A model generated the notes under the pieces. That model did no database searches and was not told the origin of the DNA. It saw nothing but the letters and a program-made list of their open reading frames with translations. 64,000 nt of DNA from Roseovarius sp. TE539. GTDB lineage: Bacteria > Pseudomonadota > Alphaproteobacteria > Rhodobacterales > Rhodobacteraceae. The stretch is from contig NZ_QNGB01000001.1 in NCBI RefSeq assembly GCF_003298505.1, positions 124,001 to 188,000 on the forward strand, read 5' to 3'. The position numbers were made by a program, and so were the translations under genes. How positions within the stretch are numbered: the stretch's first letter is position 1; each line of letters starts with the position of its first letter. This document shows positions 8,652 to 18,148 of this stretch, piece by piece.

Positions 8652-9347
8652 ATGGGGCATGCAGCTGAAAATCCGGGCGATGTGTCCGGCACCGGAACCA
8701 GGGCGCCGGCACATGAGCGGATCTACCGTCAATTGCGCGATCAGGTTCTTTATGGCGATCTGGCGCCGGGGCAGGCGGTGACAATCCAGGGGCTGAGCGA
8801 TCGGCTCGGTGCCGGCATGACCCCGGTGCGCGAGGCGATCCGCCGCCTCATCTCGGAAGGGGCCCTGGAATTCCAGGGCAATCGGCGGGTTAGCGTACCA
8901 CTTCTCGACGATGCGAGAATTTGTGAAATAATAATTGCTAGACAGTGGCTTGACCCACTTCTTGCTGAACGCTCGACAGCCCGCGCCGGCCCTGCGGACC
9001 TCGCCGAGCTGACCGGGCTTGACGATGCTCTGGATGACGCCATCCTGCAGGGCGACCTGCGCGCTTACCTTGAACTGAACTATCGCTTTCACAGACGGCT
9101 CTACCAGTTTGCCGAGGCACCGATCCTGGCCGATCTGGCCGATGGTCTCTGGTTGCGCTTCGGGCCGTCGCTCAGGGTGGTTTGCGGCCGCATGGGCACC
9201 CAGAACCTGCCCGACCGCCACAAGGAGATGCTCGCGGCCATGCGCGTCGGCGACGGGACGGCGGCGGCCCGTGCCATTCGCGAGGACGTGACACAGGGAA
9301 TGGAACTGGTGCGGCGATCTCTGGAAGGGACGGCCGCTGCGGATTGA
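8652..9347 (+). CDS. GntR-family (FadR/FCD subfamily) transcriptional regulator
   Basis: DNA-binding regulator of 231 residues. The winged helix-turn-helix is near residues 20-80 (HERIYRQLRDQVLYGDLAPGQ, LSDRLGAGMTPVREAIRRLISEGAL). An all-helical FCD ligand domain follows, in which YLELNYRFHRRLYQFAE and the later His in DRHKEM are the expected metal/ligand-binding segments. It is divergent from the potF operon and followed by the putrescine-type aminotransferase, so it is probably the local polyamine sensor. The start is uncertain: ATG 8652 is used, while in-frame TTG 8625 would add nine residues. No strong ribosome site marks either. Confidence 0.85.
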   Translation: MGHAAENPGDVSGTGTRAPAHERIYRQLRDQVLYGDLAPGQAVTIQGLSDRLGAGMTPVREAIRRLISEGALEFQGNRRVSVPLLDDARICEIIIARQWLDPLLAERSTARAGPADLAELTGLDDALDDAILQGDLRAYLELNYRFHRRLYQFAEAPILADLADGLWLRFGPSLRVVCGRMGTQNLPDRHKEMLAAMRVGDGTAAARAIREDVTQGMELVRRSLEGTAAAD

Positions 9348-9352
9348 TTCGA

Positions 9353-9387
9353 TTGACAGCGGAAGATTTGATCATATTCTGATCCAA
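9353..9387 (+). promoter_or_regulatory. Promoter with overlapping operator for the aminotransferase gene
   Basis: TTGACA (9353-9358), 16 bases, then TATTCT (9375-9380) form a good housekeeping promoter in the 82 bases between the GntR gene and the aminotransferase. The inverted repeat TTTGATCA (9367-9374), five bases, TGATCCAA (9380-9387) sits on the -10 box and shares its core with the palindrome at 8550-8561. A repressor bound here would block transcription. Confidence 0.55.
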
Positions 9388-9429
9388 AGGCGCGGCACGC
9401 GCCATGCAACATCCGTCAAAGGCGCTGTC

Positions 9430-10824
9430 ATGATCCAGATTTCCAACCACCTGCCGACCGGCGAGCTTCAGGCGCTCGATTCCGCCCACCACATGCACCC
9501 CTTCACGCACGGGGCCGATCTTGCCGCCAACGGGCCGCGCGTCATCACACGCGCCCGGGGCGTCACCCTGACAGACAGCGAAGGGCGCGACTATCTCGAT
9601 GCGATGGCAGGCCTATGGTGCGTGAACATCGGCTACGGGCGCGACGAACTGGCCGATGCCGCCGCCCGGCAGATGCGCGAGCTGCCCTATTACAACACGT
9701 TCTTCCAGACCACCCACGTTCCCGCCATCGCCCTTGCCAATACACTGGCCGAACTTGCGCCGGGCGATCTGAACCACGTTTTCTTCGCCGGCTCGGGCTC
9801 CGAGGCCAACGATACCAATATCCGCATGGTGCGCACCTACTGGGCCCAGAAGGGCAAGCCGGACAAGAAAGTGATCATCGGCCGCCGCAACGGCTATCAC
9901 GGCTCCAGTGTCGGCAGTGCCTCGCTTGGCGGGATGCGCGGCATGCACGCGCAAGGCGGATTGCCGATCCCCGATATCCACCACATCGATCAGCCGGACT
10001 GGTGGTCGGAAGGCGGCGAAACGTCCCCCGGGGAATTCGGCCTCGAACGCGCTCGCCAGCTTGAACGCGCCATCGCCGAGATCGGCGAGGACCGGGTTGC
10101 GGCCTTCATCGCGGAACCCGTTCAAGGCGCCGGCGGGGTGATCGTACCACCCGAAACATACTGGCCGGAAATTCAGCGCATCTGCGACGCGCACGACATC
10201 CTGCTCATCGCCGACGAGGTCATCTGCGGCTTCGGCCGCACCGGCAACTGGTTCGGTTCGCAAACCGTGGGCTGGCGTCCGCATATCATGACCGTAGCGA
10301 AGGGGCTTTCCTCGGGGTATGCACCGATCGGCGGCTCGATCGTCTGCGACGAGGTGGCGGAGGTTCTCGCACATTGCGAATTCAACCACGGGTACACCTA
10401 TTCCGGCCACCCCGTCGCCTGCGCAGTGGCGCTGGAGAACCTTCGCATCCTTCGCGAAGAGGGAATCGTCGATCGGGTGGCCCGTGAAACGGCCCCTTAT
10501 CTTGAAAAGGCCTGGACAGCACTGGCCGATCATCCGCTTGTTGGAGAAGCGCGACTTAAGGGAATGATGGGCTCTATCGCGCTGACACCCGACAAGACGC
10601 GTCGAGCGGCCTTTGCCGCTCCCGCGGGAAGCGCCGGGCTGATCTGCCGGGAAGCCTGCTTCGAGAACGGCCTGGTGATGCGGCATGTCGGCGACCGTAT
10701 GATCATCTCGCCGCCGCTGGTCATCTCGCAAGCCGAGGTCGACACCCTGGCAGACCGCGCGGCCAAAGCCCTCGACATCGCCCATTCACGGCTTCGCGAC
10801 GAAGGGTTGATGTCCGCGGGTTGA
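9430..10824 (+). CDS. Class III aminotransferase, putrescine/omega-amino acid:pyruvate type (SpuC-like)
   Basis: PLP enzyme of 464 residues that transfers the terminal amino group of a diamine or omega-amino acid to pyruvate. Evidence is the phosphate-binding GSGSEAND (121-128), the cofactor-nitrogen Asp262 in IADEVICGFGRTG, the Schiff-base Lys291 in TVAKGLSSGYAPIG, and the N-terminal HHMHPFTH block typical of the SpuC/omega-transaminase branch. The gene has its own promoter and a palindrome shared with potF. Together with the polyamine importer and the PuuB-like oxidase, this points to conversion of imported putrescine to 4-aminobutanal. Other omega-amines (cadaverine, beta-alanine) cannot be excluded. 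Confidence 0.85.
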   Translation: MIQISNHLPTGELQALDSAHHMHPFTHGADLAANGPRVITRARGVTLTDSEGRDYLDAMAGLWCVNIGYGRDELADAAARQMRELPYYNTFFQTTHVPAIALANTLAELAPGDLNHVFFAGSGSEANDTNIRMVRTYWAQKGKPDKKVIIGRRNGYHGSSVGSASLGGMRGMHAQGGLPIPDIHHIDQPDWWSEGGETSPGEFGLERARQLERAIAEIGEDRVAAFIAEPVQGAGGVIVPPETYWPEIQRICDAHDILLIADEVICGFGRTGNWFGSQTVGWRPHIMTVAKGLSSGYAPIGGSIVCDEVAEVLAHCEFNHGYTYSGHPVACAVALENLRILREEGIVDRVARETAPYLEKAWTALADHPLVGEARLKGMMGSIALTPDKTRRAAFAAPAGSAGLICREACFENGLVMRHVGDRMIISPPLVISQAEVDTLADRAAKALDIAHSRLRDEGLMSAG

Positions 10825-10854
10825 GGACCGCCGCCGGCCACTCGTCGTGCTTGA

Positions 10855-10938
10855 TCCGGGGGCGCTGCCCCCGGACCCCCGGAGTATTTAGGGAAAGATG
10901 AAGGCATCTGCCCGTCTTCATCTTTCTTGCAATACTCC
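10855..10938. repeat. GC palindrome plus long imperfect hairpin (intergenic repeat)
   Basis: The 205-base gap between the aminotransferase and gltB, which are convergent, holds two structures. TCCGGGGGC / GCCCCCGGA (9 bp) flanks GCT at 10855-10875. GGAGTATT...GAAAGATGAAG (10881-10903) then pairs with CTTCATCTTTC...AATACTCC (10916-10938) across a 12-base loop, with internal mismatches. It probably ends transcription from both sides. The GGGG(C/T)GCTGCCCC core recurs at 15595 and, on the other strand, at 41965, so it belongs to a dispersed repeat family. Confidence 0.65.
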
Positions 10939-11029
10939 CGCCGGAGGCACCCGAGGCGGAGGCCGCAGGCCGACAACGAGACGGGACTGTGCGCGCCACT
11001 GGCGCGCTCCTTTCGCAGGATCCGGGCAT

Positions 11030-14000
11030 TCACTCCGCAGGAACGGATCGTGCCTCGATTCCCAGCGGATAGTCGAGCTTGTCCAGCATCTCGACCGGGC
11101 AAACCTGAAGAAAATCCCCGCGCTCTGTCTCCCAGTGGCGAAGGATGTCGCGCGCCCGGCGGCTGCCGGTTTCATGCGCGTGACGTTCAATCAGCATCTT
11201 CAGTTCCGCTTCCCAATGCGGCTCGGTCACCGGACATGTGACCAGCGTTTCCATGTTCATCAGTCCACGCGCCCGTCCGTCGGGATCGTGCAGGTAGGCC
11301 ATCCCGCCGGTCATGCCGGCACCGAAATTGGCGCCGACCCGTCCAAGGATCACTGCGACCCCGCCGGTCATGTATTCACATCCGTTCGAGCCACAGCCCT
11401 CGATCACCACATGGGCGCCGGAATTGCGAACCGCGAAGCGCTCGCCGGCGCGACCCGCGGCGAAGAGATGACCTGCGGTGGCGCCGTAGAGCACCGTGTT
11501 GCCGATGATCGTGTTCTCTCCGGCCTCCAGAGGACTTGCCATCGGCGGGCGGACCACGATCGTGCCTCCCGAGAGGCCCTTGCCGACGTAATCATTGGCG
11601 TCGCCGGACACCTCCAGCTTCAGCCCCGGTGCAGCGAAGGCTCCGAGGCTCTGTCCTGCGCTGCCCGACAGCTTCACCGTGAGATGGTCCGGCTGCAGGG
11701 CGTTTCGCATTCCGAAATTGCGGACGATATGGCTTGAGAGCCGGGTGCCGACCGTGCGGTGGGTGTTCTGTACAGCGTAGGACAGTTGCATCTTCTCGCC
11801 ATCCTCGAGGAACCGCTGCGCGTCGCGCACGATCTCGGCATCAAGGGTGTCGGGCACCTCGTTGCGCGGGCGTTCACGGTCGTAGCGGAGGTTCTTGGCG
11901 CCATCCACCGTGATCAGCATCGGATTGAGGTCCAGATCATCAAGATGCGCGCTGCCGCGGCTGACCTGTGTCAGAAGGTCGGCCCGGCCGATCACTTCGT
12001 CGAGGCTGCGCGCGCCGATCTCCGCCAGAACCTCGCGCACCTCCTGGGCGTAGAAGGTGATCAGGTTCACCACCTTCTCCGCGTTCCCGGTGAACTTCTC
12101 GCGCAGGTGCTCGTCCTGGGTACATACCCCCACCGGGCAGGTGTTCGACTGGCATTGCCGCACCATAATGCAACCCATCGCGATCAGAGCCGCGGTTCCG
12201 ATTCCGTACTCCTCGGCGCCCATCATCGCCGCCATGACGATGTCGCGCCCGGTACGCAGGCCGCCATCCGTCCGCAGGGTGATGCGAGACCGAAGGCTGT
12301 TCATGCTGAGCACCTGGTGCGCTTCCGTGAGGCCCATTTCCCAAGGCAGACCGGCATATTTGATCGAGGTGGCGGGCGAGGCCCCGGTGCCGCCGTTATG
12401 GCCGGATATCAGGATCACATCGGCCTTGGCCTTGGCCACGCCCGCGGCAATGGTCCCGACGCCGGATTGTGCCACCAGCTTGACAGTGACCTTCACCGCC
12501 GGGTTGATCTGCTTGAGATCATAGATCAGTTGCGCGAGGTCCTCGATGCTGTAGATGTCGTGATGCGGCGGCGGGCTGATCAGGGACACGCCGGGCGTGG
12601 AATGGCGCAGCCGGGCAATCAGCTTCGTGACCTTCATGCCGGGAAGCTGCCCGCCCTCGCCGGGCTTGGCGCCCTGGGCGACCTTGATTTCCAGTTCCTC
12701 GCACTGGTTGAGGTATTCCGCCGTGACCCCGAAACGGCCACTGGCGACCTGCTTGATCTTGGCCGAGGGGTTGTCACCATTGGGTTCGGGCACGAAATGT
12801 GCCGGATCCTCACCGCCTTCGCCGCTGTCCGAGCGGGCGCCGATGCGGTTCATCGCAACGTTCAGGGTCTTGTGCGCCTCGGGGCTCAGCGCGCCGAGGC
12901 TCATCCCCGGCGTGACGAAACGCTTTCGGATTGCGGTGACGCTTTCGACTTCCTCGATCGGCACCGAGTCACCCATCGGCTTGATCGCCATCAGATCGCG
13001 CAGGTGGATCGGCGGGCTTTTGCGCATCGCGTCCGAATAGCGCTTCCAGAGTTCGTAACTGGCCTTGTTGCAAGCCATTTGCATCATGTGCATGGTCTGT
13101 GCGCCCCATGCGTGGGTCTCGCCGGACTTGCGCGCCTTGTAGAATCCGCCGATGGGCAGGATGTCACGGCCACCCTGCCATGCCTCGGCGTGGATTTCCT
13201 CCAGCTTGGTCTGGATGCCGGAGATTCCGATGCCGGAAATCCGGCTGGTCAGGCCGGGAAAATACTCCGCGCACATCGCGCGGCCCAGGCCCACCGCCTC
13301 GAAGTTCAGCCCGCCGCGATATGACGAAACCACCGAAATCCCCATCTTGGACATGATCTTGAGCAGCCCCAGGTCGATCGCCTTGCGGTAGCGCGCCACC
13401 GCGTCGGTCAGGTTGCCCTCGATCAGGCCCCGCCCGATCCGATCGGCGATGGAATCCTCGGCGAGATAGGCGTTTACGACGGTCGCCCCGGCGCCCACCA
13501 GCACGGCAAAATAGTGCGGATCGATGCATTCGGCCGACCGCACGTTGATGGAACAGAAGGTGCGCAGACCCTTGCGCGTCAGGTGGCTGTGCACCGCGCT
13601 GGTCGCCAGGATCATCGGCATCGCCACGCGGTCAGGGCCGGATGTCTCGTCACCAAGCACCAGATGCCCGGCACCTGACCGCACGGCGTCCTCGGCCTCG
13701 GCGCGAATGCGCTCCAGCCCCGCACGCAGCGCGCCGCGCCCCGGCGCGAACGTGCAGTCGATCCGGGCAACCTCGGTATCCAGACCGGACAGGAGCGCGT
13801 CGAACTGCGCGTTGCCCACGAAGGGGCTGTCCAGTGTCAGGATCTCGGTCTGTGCACCGCTTTCATCCAGCACGTTCTTCAGGTTGCCGAACCGTGTCTT
13901 GAGGCTCATCACCCGGTACTCGCGCAGGCTGTCTATGGGCGGGTTGGTGACCTGGCTGAAGTTCTGCCGGAAGAAATGGCTCAGCGGCCGGTAGCGCTTG

Positions 14001-15562
14001 CTCAGCACCGCCGAGGGCGTATCGTCGCCCATGCTGCCGATCGCCTCCTTGCCGTCCTCGGCCATCGGCGCGAGGATCTGTTCCAGCTCCTCGATACTGT
14101 ACCCGGCGGCGATCTGGCGCCGGCGCAGATCCTCGCCGCTGAAAATCGGCCTTTCGGTCACTCTCGAAAGCTCCGTGTCCAGATCCTTGATCTTGCCGAC
14201 CCAGTCACCGAACGGCAGCGCCCGTGCCAACTTGTCCTTGATTTCGGTATCGTGGAACAGAAGGCCCTTCTTCATGTCCACTGCCAGCATCTGACCGGGT
14301 CCGAGCGCACCTTTTTCACGCACCCGCGCCTCATCCACCGGCACCATGCCCGTTTCCGACCCGGCGATCACCAGCCCGTCACCGGTGACGACATAGCGCA
14401 TCGGCCGCAGACCATTGCGATCCAGCCCGGCACAGACCCACCGGCCATCCGTCATCGCGAGCGCCGCGGGACCGTCCCACGGTTCCATCACGGAATTGCA
14501 GTAGGAATACATGTCACGCCACGTCTGCGGCAGTTCCTCGGCCTGCTTGGACCAGCTTTCCGGCACCAGCATCGTCTTGGCCATCGGCGCGCTGCGTCCG
14601 GCGCGCACGAGAACCTCGAACACCGCATCAAGCGCGGCGCTGTCCGAAGATCCGCCCGAGACGATCGGCTTGATGTCCTCCGCCATCTCCCCGAACGCCG
14701 AGGAGGCCATCCTGATCTCGTGGCTCTTCAGCCAGTTCAGATTGCCCTTGAGGGTGTTGATCTCGCCGTTATGTGCCAGCATCCGGAACGGTTGCGCCAG
14801 CCACCATTGCGGAAAGGTGTTGGTGGAATACCGCTGATGATAGATCGCGAAAGCGGACTTGAACCGCTTGTCCTTGAGATCGGGGTAGAATTCGCTCACC
14901 TGCTCGGCAAGCATCATGCCCTTGTAGATGATGCTCCGGCAGCTCAGACTCGCGATATAAAGGCCGTTGACCCCGGCCGCCGCGGCGGCCTTCTCGATCC
15001 GGCGGCGGATCACGTACAGTTCGCGCTCGAAGGTTTCCTCGTCCAGGCCCTTGCCATCCGAGATCAGGATCTGCTCGATCTCGGGGCGGGTGGCGTTGGC
15101 CTTTTCGCCAAGGCAGGTCACATCCACCGGCACATGCCGCCAGCCATAGATCGAGTGCCCCATCCGCAGCACCTCGGACTCCACGATCGTGCGGCAGGTT
15201 TCCTGGGCGCCGAAATCCGTGCGCGGCAGAAAGACCTGCCCGACCGCGACAAGGCGATCCTCGCGCGGCTCGTGTCCGGTGCGCTTGATCTGGTCATAAA
15301 AGAACGGCACCGGGATCTGCACATGGATGCCCGCGCCGTCCCCGGTCTTGCCGTCGGCATCCACCGCGCCCCGATGCCAGATCGCCTTCAGCGCGCCGAT
15401 ACCGGCCTCGACGACCTTGCGCGAGGCACTGCCATCAACAGACACCACCAGGCCCACGCCACAAGAGGAATGCTCCTCCTCTTCCGAGTACATGCCGTGC
15501 CCGGCCAGCCATTTGCGCTTCGCATCCTGATCGGCGGCCCAGTCGAGATCCGGTTTCATCAT
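11030..15562 (-). CDS. gltB: Glutamate synthase (NADPH) large subunit GltB
   Basis: Makes two glutamates from glutamine and 2-oxoglutarate, the main ammonium-assimilation step with glutamine synthetase. The 1510-residue protein has a short propeptide ending before the amidotransferase nucleophile Cys34 (SSCGVGL), a class II glutaminase domain (to about 430), a central domain and an FMN-binding synthase domain. The 3Fe-4S cysteines lie in CIMVRQCQSNTCPVGVC, and a C-terminal beta-helix (GxxG repeats such as NGCEYMTGG) follows. Two adjacent ATGs (15562, 15559) are possible starts. gltD lies 120 bases upstream in the same direction. Length is normal. Confidence 0.97.
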   Translation of the reverse strand: MMKPDLDWAADQDAKRKWLAGHGMYSEEEEHSSCGVGLVVSVDGSASRKVVEAGIGALKAIWHRGAVDADGKTGDGAGIHVQIPVPFFYDQIKRTGHEPREDRLVAVGQVFLPRTDFGAQETCRTIVESEVLRMGHSIYGWRHVPVDVTCLGEKANATRPEIEQILISDGKGLDEETFERELYVIRRRIEKAAAAAGVNGLYIASLSCRSIIYKGMMLAEQVSEFYPDLKDKRFKSAFAIYHQRYSTNTFPQWWLAQPFRMLAHNGEINTLKGNLNWLKSHEIRMASSAFGEMAEDIKPIVSGGSSDSAALDAVFEVLVRAGRSAPMAKTMLVPESWSKQAEELPQTWRDMYSYCNSVMEPWDGPAALAMTDGRWVCAGLDRNGLRPMRYVVTGDGLVIAGSETGMVPVDEARVREKGALGPGQMLAVDMKKGLLFHDTEIKDKLARALPFGDWVGKIKDLDTELSRVTERPIFSGEDLRRRQIAAGYSIEELEQILAPMAEDGKEAIGSMGDDTPSAVLSKRYRPLSHFFRQNFSQVTNPPIDSLREYRVMSLKTRFGNLKNVLDESGAQTEILTLDSPFVGNAQFDALLSGLDTEVARIDCTFAPGRGALRAGLERIRAEAEDAVRSGAGHLVLGDETSGPDRVAMPMILATSAVHSHLTRKGLRTFCSINVRSAECIDPHYFAVLVGAGATVVNAYLAEDSIADRIGRGLIEGNLTDAVARYRKAIDLGLLKIMSKMGISVVSSYRGGLNFEAVGLGRAMCAEYFPGLTSRISGIGISGIQTKLEEIHAEAWQGGRDILPIGGFYKARKSGETHAWGAQTMHMMQMACNKASYELWKRYSDAMRKSPPIHLRDLMAIKPMGDSVPIEEVESVTAIRKRFVTPGMSLGALSPEAHKTLNVAMNRIGARSDSGEGGEDPAHFVPEPNGDNPSAKIKQVASGRFGVTAEYLNQCEELEIKVAQGAKPGEGGQLPGMKVTKLIARLRHSTPGVSLISPPPHHDIYSIEDLAQLIYDLKQINPAVKVTVKLVAQSGVGTIAAGVAKAKADVILISGHNGGTGASPATSIKYAGLPWEMGLTEAHQVLSMNSLRSRITLRTDGGLRTGRDIVMAAMMGAEEYGIGTAALIAMGCIMVRQCQSNTCPVGVCTQDEHLREKFTGNAEKVVNLITFYAQEVREVLAEIGARSLDEVIGRADLLTQVSRGSAHLDDLDLNPMLITVDGAKNLRYDRERPRNEVPDTLDAEIVRDAQRFLEDGEKMQLSYAVQNTHRTVGTRLSSHIVRNFGMRNALQPDHLTVKLSGSAGQSLGAFAAPGLKLEVSGDANDYVGKGLSGGTIVVRPPMASPLEAGENTIIGNTVLYGATAGHLFAAGRAGERFAVRNSGAHVVIEGCGSNGCEYMTGGVAVILGRVGANFGAGMTGGMAYLHDPDGRARGLMNMETLVTCPVTEPHWEAELKMLIERHAHETGSRRARDILRHWETERGDFLQVCPVEMLDKLDYPLGIEARSVPAE

Positions 15563-15682
15563 CGCTCTTCACCCTTTCTTGGGTCTGTGGGTCAGGGGTG
15601 CTGCCCCGAATTTCATCTTGAAGGACGGAACGCCGACGTCCTGAACAAGAACCCTGTTCAAACTCTTCGAACTGTTCAAAAC
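15563..15682. other. gltD-gltB spacer with GGGGTGCTGCCCC palindrome
   Basis: The 120-base spacer carries GGGGTGCTGCCCC at 15595-15607, followed by a CATCTTGAAG stretch that resembles part of the repeat at 10855-10938. No intrinsic terminator is visible, so gltD and gltB may still be co-transcribed. Confidence 0.4.
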
Positions 15683-17116
15683 CTATTGCGCAGCGACGGA
15701 TTGCGCGGCGTTCAGGTCATCCATCATGGCCGCCGCCGCATCGCGCCCGTCACGGATCGCCCAGACAACGAGCGAGGCACCGCGCACGATGTCTCCCACC
15801 GCGTACACCCCCGGCATCGAAGTGCGGCCGGATGTGAACTCGGCCTTGATCGTGCCCCAGCGTGTGACTTCCAAATCCTTTTGATTCCAGAGGGCCGGAA
15901 GATCCTCCGCTTCGAAACCGAGCGCCTTGATCACCAGGTCCGCCGGTTCGTCATGCTCTGCGCCTTCGATCTCCTCGGGCGCGCGGCGTCCGGTGGCATC
16001 CGGCGGGCCAAGGCGCATTTGCTGCACACGGACTGCGGAAACCGGATCACCCATGAAGGATTTCGGGGCGCTGAGCCATTCAAAAACAACACCTTCCTCT
16101 TCGGCATTGGCCACTTCACGTTGGCTGCCCGGCATGTTGTCCCGGTCCCTGCGATACAAGCACTTGACCGAAGTCGCACCCTGTCGCACGGCCGTGCGCA
16201 CACAATCCATAGCCGTGTCGCCACCACCGACCACGACAACTCGTTTGCCAGCCGCGTTCAACTCGCCGGACTCGAATTCGGGCACGATGTCACCAAACCC
16301 GATCCGGTTGGATGCCGTCAGATAATCTATCGCACGCACGATCCCCTGCGCCCCGGCGCCCGGACCGGGCAGGTCTCGCGACTTGTAAACCCCGGTGGCG
16401 ATCAACAAGGCATTGTGTTTGCTGTGAATCTCCTCGAATGACAGGTCTTGGCCGATATCGCAGTTCAGCCGGAACTCGACCCCGGCCTGTGCCAGTTGGT
16501 CCATCCGGCGCATCACCACGTCCTTTTCCAGCTTGAAACCGGGAATCCCGTAGGTCATCAATCCGCCGCCCCGGTCGTAACGGTCATAGACAGTCACTTT
16601 CACACCCTCGCGCCGCAAAATGTCAGCCGCCGCCAGGCCACCCGGCCCGGCGCCAATTATCCCAACGGATTCAGGGCGTTCCTGCCGCGGCATGATCGCT
16701 TCGACCCAACCTTCTTCCCACGCCGTGTCGGTGATATATTTTTCGACAGCGCCGATCGTGACAGTGCCGTGTCCCGACATCTCGATCACGCAGTTGCCCT
16801 CGCACAGACGATCCTGCGGACAGATCCGCCCACAGATTTCGGGAAATGTGTTGGTTTCCTGGCTAAGCTCGTATGCCTCGCGCAAGCGCCCCTCTGCCGT
16901 CAGCCGAAGCCAGTCGGGAATATTGTTGTGCAACGGGCAATGTGACTGGCAATAAGGTACACCGCACTGGCTGCACCGTCCGGCCTGTTCCCGGGCCTTG
17001 GCATCGGCATACTCCGCATAGATTTCGTGAAAGTCCTTGTTGCGGCTCTCGGCCGCCCGCTTGTCGGGCATCACCCGCTCGACCGTCACAAATTTCAGCA
17101 TTGGTTGCTTTGACAC
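15683..17116 (-). CDS. gltD: Glutamate synthase small subunit GltD
   Basis: Supplies electrons from NADPH to GltB through FAD and 4Fe-4S clusters. The 477-residue protein has the N-terminal cysteine clusters CSQCGVPYCQSHCP and CGRICPQDRLCEGNC. The FAD motif GIIGAGPGGLAAA follows near residue 150, the NADPH motif VVVGGGDTAMDC near 290, and the closing YAVGDIVRGASLVV segment. The start is GTG at 17116, because GGAGAGG lies five bases upstream. An internal ATG at 17101 is weaker. First gene of the gltD-gltB pair, divergent from uppP. Confidence 0.95.
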   Translation of the reverse strand: MSKQPMLKFVTVERVMPDKRAAESRNKDFHEIYAEYADAKAREQAGRCSQCGVPYCQSHCPLHNNIPDWLRLTAEGRLREAYELSQETNTFPEICGRICPQDRLCEGNCVIEMSGHGTVTIGAVEKYITDTAWEEGWVEAIMPRQERPESVGIIGAGPGGLAAADILRREGVKVTVYDRYDRGGGLMTYGIPGFKLEKDVVMRRMDQLAQAGVEFRLNCDIGQDLSFEEIHSKHNALLIATGVYKSRDLPGPGAGAQGIVRAIDYLTASNRIGFGDIVPEFESGELNAAGKRVVVVGGGDTAMDCVRTAVRQGATSVKCLYRRDRDNMPGSQREVANAEEEGVVFEWLSAPKSFMGDPVSAVRVQQMRLGPPDATGRRAPEEIEGAEHDEPADLVIKALGFEAEDLPALWNQKDLEVTRWGTIKAEFTSGRTSMPGVYAVGDIVRGASLVVWAIRDGRDAAAAMMDDLNAAQSVAAQ

Positions 17117-17332
17117 GGCGCCTCTCCGTTCACCATTGAAGCACCATGTGTACGGCATGTGGCACAGCATGAAAAGTCAGCTTTACTGTCTTATTAATAG
17201 AATTTTTGCTTCAGCTGGAACCAAACCCACAAAGGATCTCGTATTTTATGTCCGTTTCGGACCTTTTTATGCGCTTCCCTGTGATTTCCAATGGTTTATA
17301 GGTGAGGAAATGCTCAAACCCGGAGCCGCCGG

Positions 17333-18148
17333 ATGACGCTCTTGCATCTGATTCTCGTTGCCATGATCCAGGGCGTGACTGAATTCCTGCCGGTCTCGTC
17401 CTCGGGGCACCTGATTCTCCTGCCTTCCTTGACCGGTCTTCACGATCAGGGACAGGCGGTGGATGTCGCCGTTCATGTGGGCACCCTGCTTGCGGTCATC
17501 CTGTATTTCCTTTCAGATGTCCGGCTGGCGCTCGGCGGATTTCACCGCCTGGTGCGTGGCCGGGTCGATACGCCCGGCGCACGCCTTGCTTTGCTGCTCG
17601 TCATCGCGTCCATGCCGGTGGTCATTCTGGGTCTGATACTGCATGTCATCGGCCTGGACGAGGCGATGCGCTCTCCGATCGTGATCGGCTGGACAATGCT
17701 GGTATTCGGCGTCGTGCTCTGGTGGGCGGATCAGCGCGGCTCAAGCCACCTTACCCAGGAAAACTGGACAATGCGCCACGCCATCATCATCGGCCTCTGG
17801 CAGGCGCTTGCCCTTATACCCGGCACCTCGCGATCGGGCATCACGATCAGCGGGGCACGCATGCTGGGATACGCCCGTCATGAATCGGCACGATTTGCAA
17901 TGCTGATGTCGATACCCGCGATCGCGGCCAGCGGCGCACTCCTGGGCGGGGAGGTCATCATCGGGGTAGAGAGCGTAGATATGCGGAGCTGTCTGATTGC
18001 CGCGGTCTTCGCCTTCGTGGCGGCGCTTCTTGCGCTTGCGCTGATGATGCGTCTCCTGCACCACGTCAGCTTCACACCCTACGTCATTTACCGGATCATC
18101 CTGGGCATCGCCCTGCTGATCCTTGCCTATGGCGGGCAGTTAGCCTGA
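17333..18148 (+). CDS. uppP: Undecaprenyl-diphosphate phosphatase UppP (BacA)
   Basis: Integral membrane phosphatase that recycles undecaprenyl pyrophosphate to the monophosphate carrier used for peptidoglycan and other envelope polymers. It also confers bacitracin tolerance. The 271-residue protein has about eight membrane helices and both active-site blocks: [15 protein letters not shown] near residues 12-26 and PGTSRSGIT near 160-168. CGGAG precedes the ATG. Its last nine bases overlap the end of the convergent NDUFA9-like gene. Confidence 0.95.
   Translation: MTLLHLILVAMIQGVTEFLPVSSSGHLILLPSLTGLHDQGQAVDVAVHVGTLLAVILYFLSDVRLALGGFHRLVRGRVDTPGARLALLLVIASMPVVILGLILHVIGLDEAMRSPIVIGWTMLVFGVVLWWADQRGSSHLTQENWTMRHAIIIGLWQALALIPGTSRSGITISGARMLGYARHESARFAMLMSIPAIAASGALLGGEVIIGVESVDMRSCLIAAVFAFVAALLALALMMRLLHHVSFTPYVIYRIILGIALLILAYGGQLA

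Noticed and set aside
13976..16441. Long plus-strand open frame of 821 codons across gltB and gltD
   Set aside because: It is the antisense shadow of the gltB/gltD coding strands, common in GC-rich DNA; its translation is His/Arg/Pro-rich with no recognisable domain.
17117..17332. Sigma-54 promoter (TGGCAC) upstream of gltD
   Set aside because: TGGCAC at about 17160 lacks the TTGC element at the required spacing and points away from gltD.
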